NCBI GenBank assembly: GCA_023053685.1
Contig: JALIGW010000016.1
Coordinates: 15,840,973-15,904,972 of the forward strand
Source of the DNA: Diadophis punctatus similis
Taxonomy: Eukaryota > Chordata > Lepidosauria > Squamata > Dipsadidae
Reading direction: 5' to 3'
DNA: 64,000 bases
The notes below the pieces were generated by a model, which saw only the letters and a program-made list of their open reading frames with translations, did not search any database and was not told where the DNA came from. Below are positions 31,215 through 41,700 of this stretch, piece by piece. The number at the start of each line of letters is the position of its first letter. Within the stretch, counting starts at the first letter, position 1. The position numbers were made by a program, and so were the translations under genes.

Positions 31215-31806
31215 TCATATTTAATGTTTTTGAAATAAAATTAGGGGGAACCTTTGCATCTCCAAATGCAGAAATTAGACATATTTCTGCAGCCAGTTTC
31301 CTTTAAAAAAAAACACCTCACACTTTTAATTTGCTTGGTTTCTATTCCTTACTCCTTTTTTTTCCATTTTTCATCATGCTGCTTGCCCCATAAGAGGATA
31401 GCATAACCCATGTGTGGCTATGTAAACAGTAACTTGAAAGAGCTAAAAGTTGGCAAAAACCCTCCTAGTTTTCATTGGCATCGTTATTATTACTCACACA
31501 ACGTTTGTCGTGTGCTTAGGTTTGCATGGGTGCCAATCTTTATAGGAGAGAAATGATTGAAAATAGTTCCATCAGAAAGCTAGAGGTTTTAAATCAGCAG
31601 TATCTTTTCAACCTCATTTATTGAATTAATGGCTGTAAATCCCGATCAGCTAGGTTATCTCAGCCATAAAACTTTAATATTCTGAACATTCCGGAGACTT
31701 TTGGCAACTAAAGATTGTACAGCTCATGAATTTGAGAACGTGACTTTAGGGATGGATCAACGTGGGTTTTGATCAGCCCCAAATATGTCTGCTGATAGTT
31801 TTCTAG
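31215..31806. other. No recognisable gene
   Basis: No recognised repeat or frame. Confidence 0.35.
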
Positions 31807-31814
31807 ATCTCTCT

Positions 31815-32106
31815 CAGAGGTGGGTTCCTCCTGGTTCAGACCGGTTCTATAGAATCGGTAGTAACATGGCGGCCTGGGTCGCTGGAACTGGCAGCGACCC
31901 AGGCCTGCCACACCCCCAAGCCAGTTCTCTCGGCGGTGCCATAGGAGCCGCCATCTTGTATTTTGCTTCTGCACATGCGCAGAAGCTTTTTTTTAATGTA
32001 CTGCGCATGCGCAGAGGGTCATTTCCGGGAAGTGACACGCACGTGCAAAACGTGCACTTCCATAGCAATGCGAACTGGTGGGGAAGATAAGTAGAACCCA
32101 CCCCTG
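31815..32106. mobile_element. Family B hAT element
   Basis: Ends CAGAGGTGGGTTCCTCCTGG and TAGAACCCACCCCTG; duplication ATCTCTCT at 31807-31814 and 32107-32114. It holds 'GCCGCCATCTTG' (inverse YY1-like) near 31949 and an NRF1-type palindrome at 32002-32013. Confidence 0.9.
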
Positions 32107-32114
32107 ATCTCTCT

Positions 32115-32420
32115 TGAAGAGGTCATTGTTGGAATTGTATTTTATGTTAAAAAACAGAGAAGAAAGAATACATTCATTTTCATATGGAAAAATTGTTGCT
32201 TTAGGGGGAAAGTTAACATGGTCCTTCCTCCCCCCCCCCGATGAATTTTCAGCATGCAAGGAGTATTTCTAGGTGGGAAGAACATCTCAGCATTATAAAG
32301 TGATATAGCCCCAAAATAGAACCTATACTGTGATGTAGCACGCACTTCAGTCCTTAGTGCAAACTAGGTGATATGTAGATATGTCAAATTATTAGTTCTG
32401 TTATAATTATATTTCCAGCA
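32115..32420. other. No recognisable gene
   Basis: No recognised repeat; a C-run lies near 32228-32240. Confidence 0.35.
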
Positions 32421-32424
32421 TTAG

Positions 32425-32545
32425 GCAAAAAACTAGGAGACCATGAATTCTAGTCCTGCCTTAGGCAAGAAAGCCAGATGGGTGACTTTCGGCCAGTCCC
32501 TCTCTCTCAGATCAGCCCACTTCACTGGGTTGTTGTGAGAAAAAT
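32425..32545 (+). mobile_element. MIR/CORE-type SINE fragment
   Basis: Pattern 'GAATTCTAGTCCTGCCTTAGG', 'GGGTGACTTTCGGCCAGTCC' and 'ACTGGGTTGTTGTGAGAAAA' (quoted in short parts) resembles the core of MIR-like SINEs. The tRNA-like head is partial. Confidence 0.5.
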
Positions 32546-33110
32546 AGAATTAGAATAACAGAGTTGGAAGGGACCTTGGAGGTCTTCTAGTCCAACCCCC
32601 TGCTCAGGCAGGAAATCCTATACCAGTGATGGCGAACCTTTTTTTCCTCGGGTGTCGAAAGTGCATGCGCGCGTGCTATTGCACATGCGCAAGTGCCCAC
32701 ATCCATAATTCAATGCCTGGGGAGGGAGAAAATGGTCTCCCTTGCCCCCCCGGAGGCCCTCTGGAGGCCGGAAATGGCCCGTTTTCCAACTTCTGGTGGG
32801 CCTGGTAGGCCCATTTTTCGCCCGCCCCAGGCTCCAGAGGCTTCCCTGGAGCCTGGGGAGGGCAAAAACACCCTCTCCCGTCTCCCCGGAGGCCCTCCGG
32901 AAGCTGAAAACACCCTCCCAGAGCCTTCGTGCAAGCCAAAAATCAGGTGGCCGGCGCGCACATGCGTGCTGGAGCTGAGCTAGGCAACGGCTCGTGTGCC
33001 GGCAGATATGGCTCCGCGTGCCACTTGTGGCACGCGTGCCATAGGTTCGCCATCACTGTCCTATACCATTTCAGACAAATGGTCGTCCAATCTCTTCTTA
33101 AAATAGGAAG
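32546..33110 (-). repeat. CR1 LINE 3' end, split by hAT
   Basis: 32546-32623 ('AGAATAACAGAGTTGGAAGG' on the plus strand) and 33059-33110 ('ATTTCAGACAAATGGTCGTC') are one CR1 3' end on the minus strand, separated by the family A element. Confidence 0.85.
32624..33058. mobile_element. Family A hAT element inside CR1
   Basis: Ends CAGTGATGGCGAACCTTTTT and ATAGGTTCGCCATCACTG; duplication TCCTATAC at 32616-32623 and 33059-33066. Interior as in 24885-25309, with 'CTCCAGAGGCTTCCCTGGAG' hairpins. Confidence 0.93.
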
Positions 33111-33362
33111 AGAAACATGTGTTGGATATGATAGCTGCCTTGAGTTATTTATAAAGAAAATAAACAAATAAAAAATAAATCAAATCAAAATACTCTGAGA
33201 AATTGAAGTGAAAAGCAGCATTAGATCCTTTGATCCGGAACTGAAGAGAAAGTGACTATTTATCTCTTCGTCATACAGACAGTTCCTGGGTTACAAACAA
33301 GATCCATTGCTAAATCTCTCTTTAAATTGAATTTGTAGGTAAGTTGGAACAGGTACATAAGG

Positions 33363-33482
33363 TTCTTATTTAGTGGTCCGGATGCGTCATGCACAGGCCA
33401 CGCCCACTCCAGCTCCGCGAAGAGGGGGAGACGTTGTGATACGTCATGGAACAGCAACATGACACCGCGAGTTTGACATTGG
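33363..33482. mobile_element. Decayed hAT-like element, 'GGGGTCAAACT' family
   Basis: Read on the minus strand it follows the order of 16509-16640: 'GTCAAACTCGCGGTGTCATG', 'GAGTGGGCGTGGCCTG', 'GCATGACGCATCCGG'. Both ends are eroded. Confidence 0.55.
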
Positions 33483-33536
33483 TGAAGTAGACAAATGTTT
33501 CTCTTATTATGTAGCATATATTTTACCTTCTAGTCG

Positions 33537-33622
33537 CAGGGGTGGCCAAACTATGGCTCTTTGAGGACCTGTGGACTTCAACTCCCAGAATTCCTGAGCC
33601 AGCCATGCATGCTGGGTATCAA
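33537..33622. mobile_element. Half of a 'GGGGTGGCCAAACT' palindromic element
   Basis: Begins CAGGGGTGGCCAAACTATGG and continues to 'GCCAGCCATGCATGCTGG', where the other arm should start. Only the left arm is kept. The complete form is at 38475-38620. Confidence 0.75.
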
Positions 33623-34532
33623 AAGAGGTTTGTACAGAGATTCTCTTTTTCTCAACCTAAACAGCCTCAGTTGAATTCCTTGGTAACTGTACAATAATCT
33701 CTGGCAAACTTCTCCATTTTAGGATCTTGCTTCTCTAACTTTGCCATCTCTGTTTCAATAACATAAAGAGCTTTGGGTAACTGTAAAAAAAAGGTTTTAA
33801 TTTTTAGGTCCCAAGCTTTTTCCTCAAACGCTATCATCTGTTGCATCGTTTTATTATTTTCATTTCATTTTTAGTCGCGATCCTTTTCTTTATCACTCAC
33901 TGAATCAGTGAGACGGGCAGCATAGAACCTGTTACTGATAAAAATCAATCAATCAGTTATCAATCACCAGCACTCTCATCAAATTTACACTTCAGAAGCA
34001 GGATTACAAGGGTGAAAAAGAGAAAAATTATAGCCAAATACAAAGTTGACAGGTACAGGGTTTGATAGAGATGATCCTATTTTGACCACTTGGTGTCTAT
34101 GCAGTTTCTGTTGCTTCTTTAATAATTCTGGAGAAACCCTTTTACATCGGATCAGAATGCTGATGGTCTATTTTGTTATCTGGCCTTGTAATTAGTGTTC
34201 AATCAGCGATGTCGGTCTGGACATTTTTCAGTTTCAGCTCAGCTCAGAAGAAGCTTGCATCAAAACATCCACACATATTCATAGTTTCACCGAGCATCAC
34301 CTAGAGGTCTAGTCGATGTGAAAATCTACATTTTGCAATTCCAAGCTTCATTGGTATGGGCATTAAAAGTTGTGGCAGAATGCATTTTGACTGGCCACCA
34401 GATACATTTTATGGGTTGGATTAAAAATATGGATTTAATAATCAAGGGAAGATTTCTGTGGGAGGCTATCCAGAGTGAGAGATTGAAAGTAACTGATATA
34501 ACAGATACTCCAGTTTTTAGACTCTATTATAT
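33623..34532. other. No recognisable gene
   Basis: A+T-rich. A 'GAGACGGGCAGCATAGAA' string near 33911 resembles a SINE 3' end, without the rest. Confidence 0.35.
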
Positions 34533-34540
34533 CTCTACAC

Positions 34541-34952
34541 CGGGGCGGGTTCCTCTTACCTGCCTACCAGTGTGCTGCGCAAGCATCATCATAGTCTGTG
34601 CGCTATGTGCGTGCGTCCCCTTGCACAATTTTGCTTCTGCGCATGCTCAGGGAGCAAAAAATCACCAAAATCTTTTGAGGGGACGCGCACGCGCGATTTT
34701 AGTGATTTTTTGCTTTAGCGCATGCGCGAAAGCAAAAAATCACTGAAATCTCACGCGTGCACAGGTCCTCTCACACGATTTTGCTTCTGCGCATGTGCAG
34801 GAAGCAAAAAAAGGCCAACAATTCAGAAAAAAAGATGGCGCCACATGACGGACCGGTGAAGACAGCACCGGAGCCGTCGCGCGCAAATTGTGCAATCGGC
34901 GGGCTGCTACCGGAACCACAGAGTGGACTGCACCGGTAGGAACTCACCACTG
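34541..34952. mobile_element. Family B hAT element
   Basis: Ends CGGGGCGGGTTCCTCTTACC (first A changed to G) and GTAGGAACTCACCACTG; duplication CTCTACAC at 34533-34540 and 34953-34960. Palindromic 'TTTTGCTTCTGCGCATG' arms recur; an AAGATGGCG string lies at 34832-34840. Confidence 0.9.
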
Positions 34953-34997
34953 CTCTACACAGTGTTGAGATGTATATTTATATAAGCATAATGACTA

Positions 34998-35335
34998 AAC
35001 AGAATAACAGAGTTGGAAGGGACTTTGGAGGTCTTCTAGTCCAAACCCCTGCTCAAACAGGAAACCCATACCACTTCAGACAAATAGTTGTCCAATCTCT
35101 TCTTAAAAACCTTCAGTGTTGGAGCATCCAGAACTTCTGGAGGCAAGTCATTCCTCATTAGTTGTTGTAACTGTCAGGAAATTTGTCTTTGGTTCTAGGT
35201 TGCTTCTCTCCTTGATTAGTTTCCACCCATTGCTTCTTGTCCTGCCCTCAGGTGCTTTGGAGAATAGGTTGACCCCCTCTTCTTTGGGGAAGCCCCTCAA
35301 ATATTGGAACACTGCTCTCATGTCATCGTTAGTGA
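34998..35335 (-). pseudogene. CR1 LINE ORF2 C-terminus and 3' end
   Basis: Minus-strand translation with breaks gives 'MRAVFQYLRGFPKEEGVNLFSKAPEGRTRSNGW' style residues and the 3' end. Truncated at about 35335, where the host sequence begins. Confidence 0.8.
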
Positions 35336-35734
35336 AGAAGACGGCTTCTCTTCGAATTAATGAATAACATTTGAACTGAGGACTTCCTGGTTCCTGCACT
35401 GACTTACCCAAAGAACTGAGTGTGCTATATTTTTTCATGAGATATTCACACAGTATATTTGTGCCAATAGATGTTTAACAGGCCTGTGCAAATCTGCTCT
35501 GACTACCAGTTTAGACTGCCAAGTTAATTTGATCCAAGCTGCTGCTTAATTTCTTTTTTAAAAAAATATTGATTAAAAATCAAATTCTTATGACTGGAGG
35601 AGCATATGAATGCTGTAATAGGCATAAATAAATAATCAATCTGGTTCAATTCAAATCCTAAAAGACCGGCGGGCAGCACACCTGAGAATCTAATCAGTTT
35701 GGAAAATAGATTAGATTCTCTAATCTTTGGTTTC
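35336..35734. other. No recognisable gene
   Basis: No recognised repeat or frame. Confidence 0.35.
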
Positions 35735-35832
35735 TAATAAGAGATTGGACAACCATTTGTCTGAATTGGTATATGGTTTCCTGCTTGAGAAGCGGGTCGG
35801 ACTAGAAGACCTCCAAGGTCCCTTCCAAAATG
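35735..35832 (+). repeat. CR1 LINE 3' terminal fragment
   Basis: 'GAGATTGGACAACCATTTGT' through 'GGTCGGACTAGAAGACCTCC' and 'AAGGTCCCTTCC', the plus-strand CR1 end. Confidence 0.8.
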
Positions 35833-36014
35833 TCCGTTTCCAGTTGATCATCAGAATCAAATTCCTGCATTAGTGCAAGATTCCAATTCAAAGGAAATCA
35901 CTCTTGGATGGAATCTCCGGATGGAATGTTTGCAGAGTCCTATTCTTTAACCTTTGACCCTTAAACCCTGTTATTTGCCTGCACTGTCAACTCCTCTAGC
36001 AACCAAACCTTTCC

Positions 36015-36234
36015 CATGGAAACTGTTCAAGGAGAGATTCAACCTAGAAATAAGGAGAAATTTTCTGACAGTGAGAACAATCAACCGATGGAACAGCTTG
36101 CCTTCAGAAGTTGTGGGAGCTTCAACTCTGGAAGCTTTCAAGAAGAGACTGGACTGCCATCCGTCAGAAATGGTGTAGGGTCTCCTGCTTGGGCAGGGAG
36201 TTGGACTAGATGACCTACAAGGTCCCTTCCAACT
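36015..36234 (+). pseudogene. CR1 LINE ORF2 C-terminal remnant and 3' end
   Basis: The plus strand encodes 'LFKERFNLEIRRNFLTVRTINRWNSLPSEVV' and 'KRLDCHPSEMV' (stop at 36178), then the 3' end 'CTTCCAACTCGGTTATTC', which passes directly into the pentamer array. This is the junction where the LINE tail seeded the array. Confidence 0.85.
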
Positions 36235-37162
36235 CGGTTATTCTATTCTATTCTATTCTATTCTATTCTATTCTATTCTATTCTATTCTATTCTATTCTA
36301 TTCTATTCTATTCTATTCTATTCTATTCTATTCTATTCTATTCTATTCTATTCTATTCCATCCCATCCCATCCCCATCCCCATCCCCATCCCCATCCCAT
36401 CCCATCCCATCCCATCCCATCCCATCCCATCCCATCCCCATCCCACTCCACTCCACTCCACTCCACTCCATTCCATTCCCTCCCTCCCTCCTTCCCTCCC
36501 TCCCTCCCCATCCCATCCCACTCTACTCCATTTCATTCCATTCCATTCCATCCCTCCCTCCCTCCTTCCCTCCCTCCCTCCCTCCCCATCCCATCCCACT
36601 CTACTCCATTTCATTCCATTCCATTCCATCCCATCCCATCCCCACCCCACTCCACTCCACTCCACTCTACTCCATCCCATCCCATCCCCATCCCACTCCA
36701 CTCCATTCCATCCCATCCCATCCCTCCCTCCCCATCCCATCCCATCCCATCCCATCCCATCTCATCCCATCCCACTCCCACTCCACTCCATCCCATCCCA
36801 TCCCATACCATTCCATACCATACCATACCATACCATCCCCATCCTACTCCACTCCACTCCACTCCGTTCCGTTCCGTTCCGTTCCATACCATACCATACC
36901 ATACCATCCCCATCCTACTCCACTCCACTCCACTCCGTTCCGTTCCGTTCCGTTCCATACCATACCATACCATACCATACCATCCCCATCCTACTCCACT
37001 CCACTCCACTCCACTCCGTTCTGTTCCGTTCCGTTCCGTTCCATACCATACCATACCATACCATACCATACCATACCATACCATACCATACCATACCATA
37101 CCATACCATACCATTCCATTCCATTCCATTCCATTCCATTCCATTCTATTCTATTCTATTCT
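36235..37162 (+). repeat. 0.9-kb pentamer array grown from a CR1 tail
   Basis: TTCTA units (36235-36356) change into CCATC, CCCAT, CCACT and TCCCTCC blocks, then CCGTT, CCATA (to about 37112), CCATT and back to TTCTA at the right end. From about 36835 a compound of CCATCCCCATCCTACT, CCACT, CCGTT and CCATA blocks recurs three times at roughly 70-75-bp steps. The long Ser/Pro/His/Ile frames are artefacts. Confidence 0.95.
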
Positions 37163-37983
37163 TTAATATCTCAGTTAAAGCCTGGCTTGAAAATCCCAGA
37201 GGGGAAGGACCTGTGCAAGGATTGTCAGAAGGCATCTGGTAAGGTGCTGGCAGACAAACCTCTCAGATCTTTCCAAGCAAATGCATATTTGTTCTGATTG
37301 CAGGATAGGAAAAAAAAAGGAGTCTGCATGCAGCTTGGAGAGGGAAAAAAAAAACACCCCACACCCTTTCCCCCTCCCTTCAAAGTGAGGGCAAGCTCGA
37401 CATCTTGTATTCGGTTCCAGTTAACAAATGGTATGCTAAAAGTGGAAAACGCAGAACAGAAGGCAGCCGGTTTGATAAAGAGAGAGAAAGGAGGGAGGGG
37501 GAGAAAAAATATTTGTTTTTTTCAAGGAGAATGATGGTGGCAGGCTGAGGGCCGTGGGGGTGGGGGATGGGAAGGGAAGGGATGCTTTGAAAACCAAGAG
37601 CCGAACAGAGTACCTCATTAAGGTAAACAAAATTTCATAAGGGGAGCAGGAAAGATAAACGCCATCGGGGGTTATTCTTAGCTCATGTCAGCGCTGAGAA
37701 CAGCAGGGACCCACAAGCACTTCAGATAGGGAGCAAGCGTTTCAAGGGGCTAAAAGTGGAATTCCTTACACATGTGGTGCAGGAAATACATGGAATGTGG
37801 CATGGCAGGAGGAGAGAGTATCAGGCTTGGTAGCCTGACGAGCAATTTGGAGGTGAAATGTGCCTCACTGCCTTCGATTCAGTCCTGGGGATGTTTGTTC
37901 AGAAGCTGGTTCTGCCGCTTTCAGGACTCCCTTCCAAATAAGCGCAGGAGATTGCAAAAGTAAAAATAAAAAAAAAATCAATA
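37163..37983. other. No recognisable gene
   Basis: Looks like single-copy sequence with purine-rich patches (37480-37510, 37548-37580). No open frame with recognisable similarity. Confidence 0.4.
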
Positions 37984-38052
37984 CAGGTAGCCCTCGATTT
38001 ACAACAGTTCATTTAGTGACCCTTCAAAGTTGCAACGGCACTGAAAAAAGTG
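37984..38052. mobile_element. Family E (Tigger-like) end fragment
   Basis: Begins CAGGTAGCCCTCGATTTAC after TA and continues 'GTGACCCTTCAAAGTTGCAA' before being replaced by family F. Confidence 0.65.
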
Positions 38053-38157
38053 TCCCCAAGGTGGTTTTTCAAGAGGCCACTGGACTTTCTTGGGTTTTTT
38101 TTGAAGACGTGTTGCTTCTCATCCAAGAAGCTTCTTCAGCTCTGACTGGATGGTGGG

Positions 38158-38379
38158 CAGGGGTGGGTTATGGATCCTTTTGCTGCCGGTTCGCTCAGGG
38201 TAGCGCAGGGTGTGCATGCGCCCACAGCAATAAAAAAATAGCTTCAGCACATGTGCAGAAGCAAAATCCAAGATGGCGGCGCCCACGGACCAATACCGAC
38301 AGAACCGACTCCGTGACGTCATCACTGGTTTACTAACGGTTCTAAAGAACCAGTTAGAACCGGTAGGAACCCACCTCTG
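38158..38379. mobile_element. Family B hAT element inside family F
   Basis: Ends CAGGGGTGGGTTATGG and GTAGGAACCCACCTCTG; duplication ATGGTGGG/ATGGTGTG (7 of 8) at 38150-38157 and 38380-38387. A YY1-like AAGATGGCGGC lies at 38270-38280. Confidence 0.88.
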
Positions 38380-38474
38380 ATGGTGTGGAATGGAAAGATT
38401 TGTATTGCTTTCAGACAGCTGGTCATTTGCATTCTTTTATTTTATAGGTCATTTGCCTCAATGACTCTCTAAAA

Positions 38475-38620
38475 CAGGGGTGGCCAAACTATGGCTCTTT
38501 GAGGACCTGTGGACTTCAACTCCCAGAATTCAAGAGCCAGCCATGCATGCATGGCTGGCTCAGGAATTCTGGGAATTGAAGTCCACAGGTCCTCAAAGAG
38601 CCATAGTTTGGCCACCCCTG
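38475..38620. mobile_element. Palindromic mini hAT element, complete
   Basis: 146 bp, from CAGGGGTGGCCAAACTATGG to its exact inverse at the right end, nearly a full-length palindrome around 'GCCATGCATGCATGGC'. Duplication CTCTAAAA at 38467-38474 and 38621-38628. Confidence 0.95.
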
Positions 38621-38812
38621 CTCTAAAAGGACACAAATGACCAGCTGTCTGCAAGGAGTATATATCCTTCCATTCTCCACCATTCAGTCAGAGCTGAAGA
38701 AGCTTCTTGGATGAGAAGCGAAACGTCTTCAGAAAAACAACAACAAGAAAGTCCAGTTGCCTCTTTAAAAAAGCATCTTTGGGACAACCATGACCTGGAT
38801 GACCAAGAAACT

Positions 38813-39396
38813 CCCAAAAAGTGACTTATCAAAATTTCATTTCCTCCCCATCATATGCACAAAGTCCAGAAGCAATTTCCCAATAGAAACAAATTTAAAT
38901 AAATCGTCTTCTTTGGTTAAAAGAATTGATTTAACAATCTCTCCTTTTCCTTGCTGTGGGAAATAATATATATTTCTGTTTGCTCATTAACATGTATAGA
39001 CTATCCTAGTCTATAAATTAATGTAATTTTATAATAATAACATTCAGTATATTCTTTCAAACTTTTTAAGCCTAAAGAGAAAAAAATACTTTTTCTAAAT
39101 TTTAAAAAATTAAACATTTCTAAAACCAATAACTGGTTTTGCTTTTGTTGATTAGACAGGTTTGTTGTTATAGAAATGTCTAGTATATACTATTGTATAA
39201 AAATAAAAAGTTGAAGTTGTAATGTTCTTATCTTCTCCTGTGCCAAAGAGAATTGGAAGTCAATGCATTTTTTTCTTTTTCCCTTTCCACTCCACATTTT
39301 CTTTCCCCCGTTTTCCTTCCGCTAGTTTTCAATTACTTTTTGTTTTCTTTTTATATTATATTTTTATAAAAATCAATGAAATTTGATATAACAATA
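38813..39396. other. No recognisable gene
   Basis: Strongly A+T-rich. Possibly an old L1-type 3' region, but nothing definite. Confidence 0.3.
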
Positions 39397-39699
39397 GTGA
39401 CTTATGACAATTTTTCACACGACGGTTGCAGTATCCCCATGATCAAAATTCTGATGCTTGGCAACTGGTTCATATTTATGACAGTTCATGTGATCCACTT
39501 TTGCGACCTTCTGACAAACAAAGTCAATGGGGAAGCCAGATTCACTTCACAACCATGTTACTAATTTAAGAACTGCAGCAATTCACTTAACAATTGTGGC
39601 TAGAAAGGTTGTAAAATGGGGCAAAACTCACTTAACAACTGTCTTGCTTAGCAACAGAAATTTTGGGCTCCATTGTGGTCGTAAGTTTAGGACTCCCTG
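39397..39699. mobile_element. Family E (Tigger-like) element, left end truncated
   Basis: Follows 20031-20405 closely ('GTGATCCACTTTTGCGACC', 'GGGGAAGCCAGATTCACTT', 'TTTTGGGCTCCATTGTGG') and ends 'GTTTAGGACTCCCTG' before TA. Confidence 0.75.
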
Positions 39700-39721
39700 T
39701 ATTGGAAATAAGCTATTCTGA

Positions 39722-39875
39722 CCAGCTTAAGGTTGACTCAGCCTTCCATCCTTCCAAGGTCAGTAAAATGTGGAGGACCCAGATTGTTGGGGGCAATAGG
39801 CTGACACTGTAAATGGCTTAGAGAGGGCTAGAAAGTACTGTGAAGTGGTATATAAGTCTAAATGCTGTTGCTATT
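39722..39875 (+). mobile_element. SINE type 2, 5'-truncated
   Basis: Starts inside the body at 'TTAAGGTTGACTCAGCC' and ends 'GTGGTATATAAGTCTAAATG' with a TGTTGCTA tail. Confidence 0.75.
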
Positions 39876-39880
39876 TGGGC

Positions 39881-39991
39881 GCTTGACCTGGGTTTGTTGG
39901 GCACACGTGCGAATGGTGCCTGAGCTGGGTTGGTTGGGCGCACGTGCAAATGGTGCTTGATTTGGGTTGGTTGTGAGCACGTGGCAGATGA
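39881..39991 (+). repeat. 37-bp tandem repeat, three units
   Basis: Units begin at 39881, 39918 and 39955 with the common part 'TGGGTTGGTTGGGCGCACGT'. Each carries a CACGTG-type or GCACGTG core. Confidence 0.85.
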
Positions 39992-40157
39992 AAAATTGCA
40001 AATCATGATCACGTGATGAATTGCTTAATGACTGCAGGTGATTTGCTTAATGACCATGGCAGAAATGAGGAGGTAAGTCTGTCATGATCACATGACTGCC
40101 TCGCTTAGCAATGGAACTGCTGGTGCTAATTGTTGCTGTTGAGCAAGGATTACCTGC
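39992..40157. mobile_element. Mariner-like fragment related to family E
   Basis: Contains 'TGATCACGTGA', 'TTGCTTAATGACC' and ends 'GCAAGGATTACCTGCA', similar in layout to family E ends. No left end found. Confidence 0.45.
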
Positions 40158-40274
40158 ATATGACATAATTCATTCATATATTGTGTATATTTATGTGCAA
40201 GACAACGTGTGTTGCGTCAGTGTTGAAATTTTGTTGTGCAATACTTCAAAAGTTCCCTTTATCTGAGGAAAAAA

Positions 40275-40800
40275 AGTTCAAAACATTATTATAATTTTTA
40301 TTAGAATTTTTTAATACGTAAAAGATGCAGGAAAAAATATAGAAATCACGCTTTTCAAAAAAAAGATACAATAAGAAAAGAGAAAGAAAAGAAATACTTT
40401 AAAAAAGCAATCTTTGATCTTCTTTACAGCAGTTACAACATACTTATTGTCATTTTTCTTCCATCAAGGTTACATCACATAATTCACTTCATCCCATATT
40501 CAACCATTTTCAATTAGTAAATCCAGAAATCAAGTCATTTTTATCCATTTTCAGCAAAGAAGTTCATGAAGGGCTTCCAGTCTTTTCAAAAAAAGTACTT
40601 ATTGTTCTGTCCCTGATCAAAATATTCAATTTTGACATTTCTGCTAATTCGGTCATCTTCACTGCCCACACCTGCATTATATTTTTCCATCTTTGTGCAT
40701 ATTGTATAATAGCCTGACTGTAGTTTCCATGTAGAGAACGAGTCTTAAACATTTCAAAACAACTGAAGGTTCCAGAAAACTTTCAGAAGAGATAAAACAT
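40275..40800 (-). pseudogene. L1-type LINE ORF2 C-terminus and 3' UTR
   Basis: Minus-strand frame 40752-40564 reads '...WAVKMTELAEMSKLNILIRDR' and continues to a Trp-Lys-Pro-Phe-like end, as in the C-terminal segment of L1 ORF2. It is followed by an A+T-rich 3' UTR with an AATAAAA-type end near 40290. Only the last part of the element is present. Confidence 0.6.
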
Positions 40801-41276
40801 GCACACCGATTAAAATAATTAGTTTTACTTAAATGTTTAAGTGGGTGGACAAGAAACAGATAAACCAGATTCTTGAGAGCTAGATTGTATTACTGTTGTG
40901 TGATCATGCATCTGATTTTTTTAAAGATACAATATTGATTTTTTTAAAAAAGCAATCACTTCTTATAACAGCCACACTCATGGCCATGTCATCATCCAAA
41001 TATTTTGCTTAGCCTATGTCTTAAAGATGGTTTATTGATAACTACAGATAATAAGGGCATTCAAATACTAGTCACCATGATTTTGAAAGCTGATCTCTCG
41101 CCTGTGAGGCCCTGAAAACCAAGGAGTTACTTAAGAGTAGTTTCCTTTATTGTTCTTCACCTGTAGACAGAATCTTGCCAGACTAAAGCAACTATTTGCA
41201 TAACTATGTGTATACTTTTCACTACCCACAGTCACTCTCAAAAGTGAGATGGGCAGCATATAAATTTAATGCATGC
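40801..41276. other. No gene; SINE-tail-like end
   Basis: 'GTGAGATGGGCAGCATATAA' at about 41244-41264 resembles a reptile SINE/LINE 3' end. The rest is unrecognised. Confidence 0.35.
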
Positions 41277-41284
41277 ATACATAC

Positions 41285-41641
41285 CAGGGGAGGGTTCCAG
41301 TTACCTTTGCTACTGGTGTGCATCGTGACGTTTCACGCGTGTGCGCTCGCTCCCCTCACATGCGCACGCGCATCCCATTGAGTGATTTTACTTCCACGCA
41401 TGCTCAGAAGGACGTTTCAGGCCGGAAACACAGCTGAGGAGGTGCTCAGCTGTGCTTCGGATGAAGAAATAAAGGTCAGTATTAACCCGAGGGCGGGTGG
41501 GAGGGCTTTCCCCCAAAGCAGAAGATGAGGAGAAGCCATCCAAACCCGAAAAAATTGCTGAAAATTCTGATAAAAATTACATCACCAGCGGGCCGCTACC
41601 GGTGCACAGTACTGGTCCGCACCGGTAGGAACCCACCCCTG
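41285..41641. mobile_element. Family B hAT element in a CATA tract
   Basis: Ends CAGGGGAGGGTTCCAGTTAC and GTAGGAACCCACCCCTG; duplication ATACATAC at 41277-41284 and 41642-41649. Because the target is itself CATA repeat, the duplication could be partly chance, but the ends are clear. Confidence 0.85.
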
Positions 41642-41700
41642 ATACATACATACATACATACATACATACATACATACATACATACATACATACATACATC
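41642..41700 (+). repeat. (ATAC)n microsatellite
   Basis: About 14 uninterrupted ATAC units directly after the family B element. Confidence 0.97.

Larger units (their letters stand above)
38053..38812. repeat. Fold-back repeat, family F, carrying two hAT insertions
   Basis: Left arm 38053-38157 and 38380-38440; right arm about 38627-38812. 'GCAACTGGACTTTCTTG'-type and 'CAGACAGCTGGTCATTTG' sequences of the left arm recur inverted on the right ('GAAAGTCCAGTTGCC', 'CAAATGACCAGCTGTCTG'). A family B hAT sits in the left arm and a palindromic mini-element sits in the loop. Confidence 0.65.

Noticed and set aside
36210..37166. A 318-codon plus-strand frame rich in Ser, Pro, His and Ile
   Set aside because: It reads through a pentamer array whose period keeps frames open; no start context or protein similarity.
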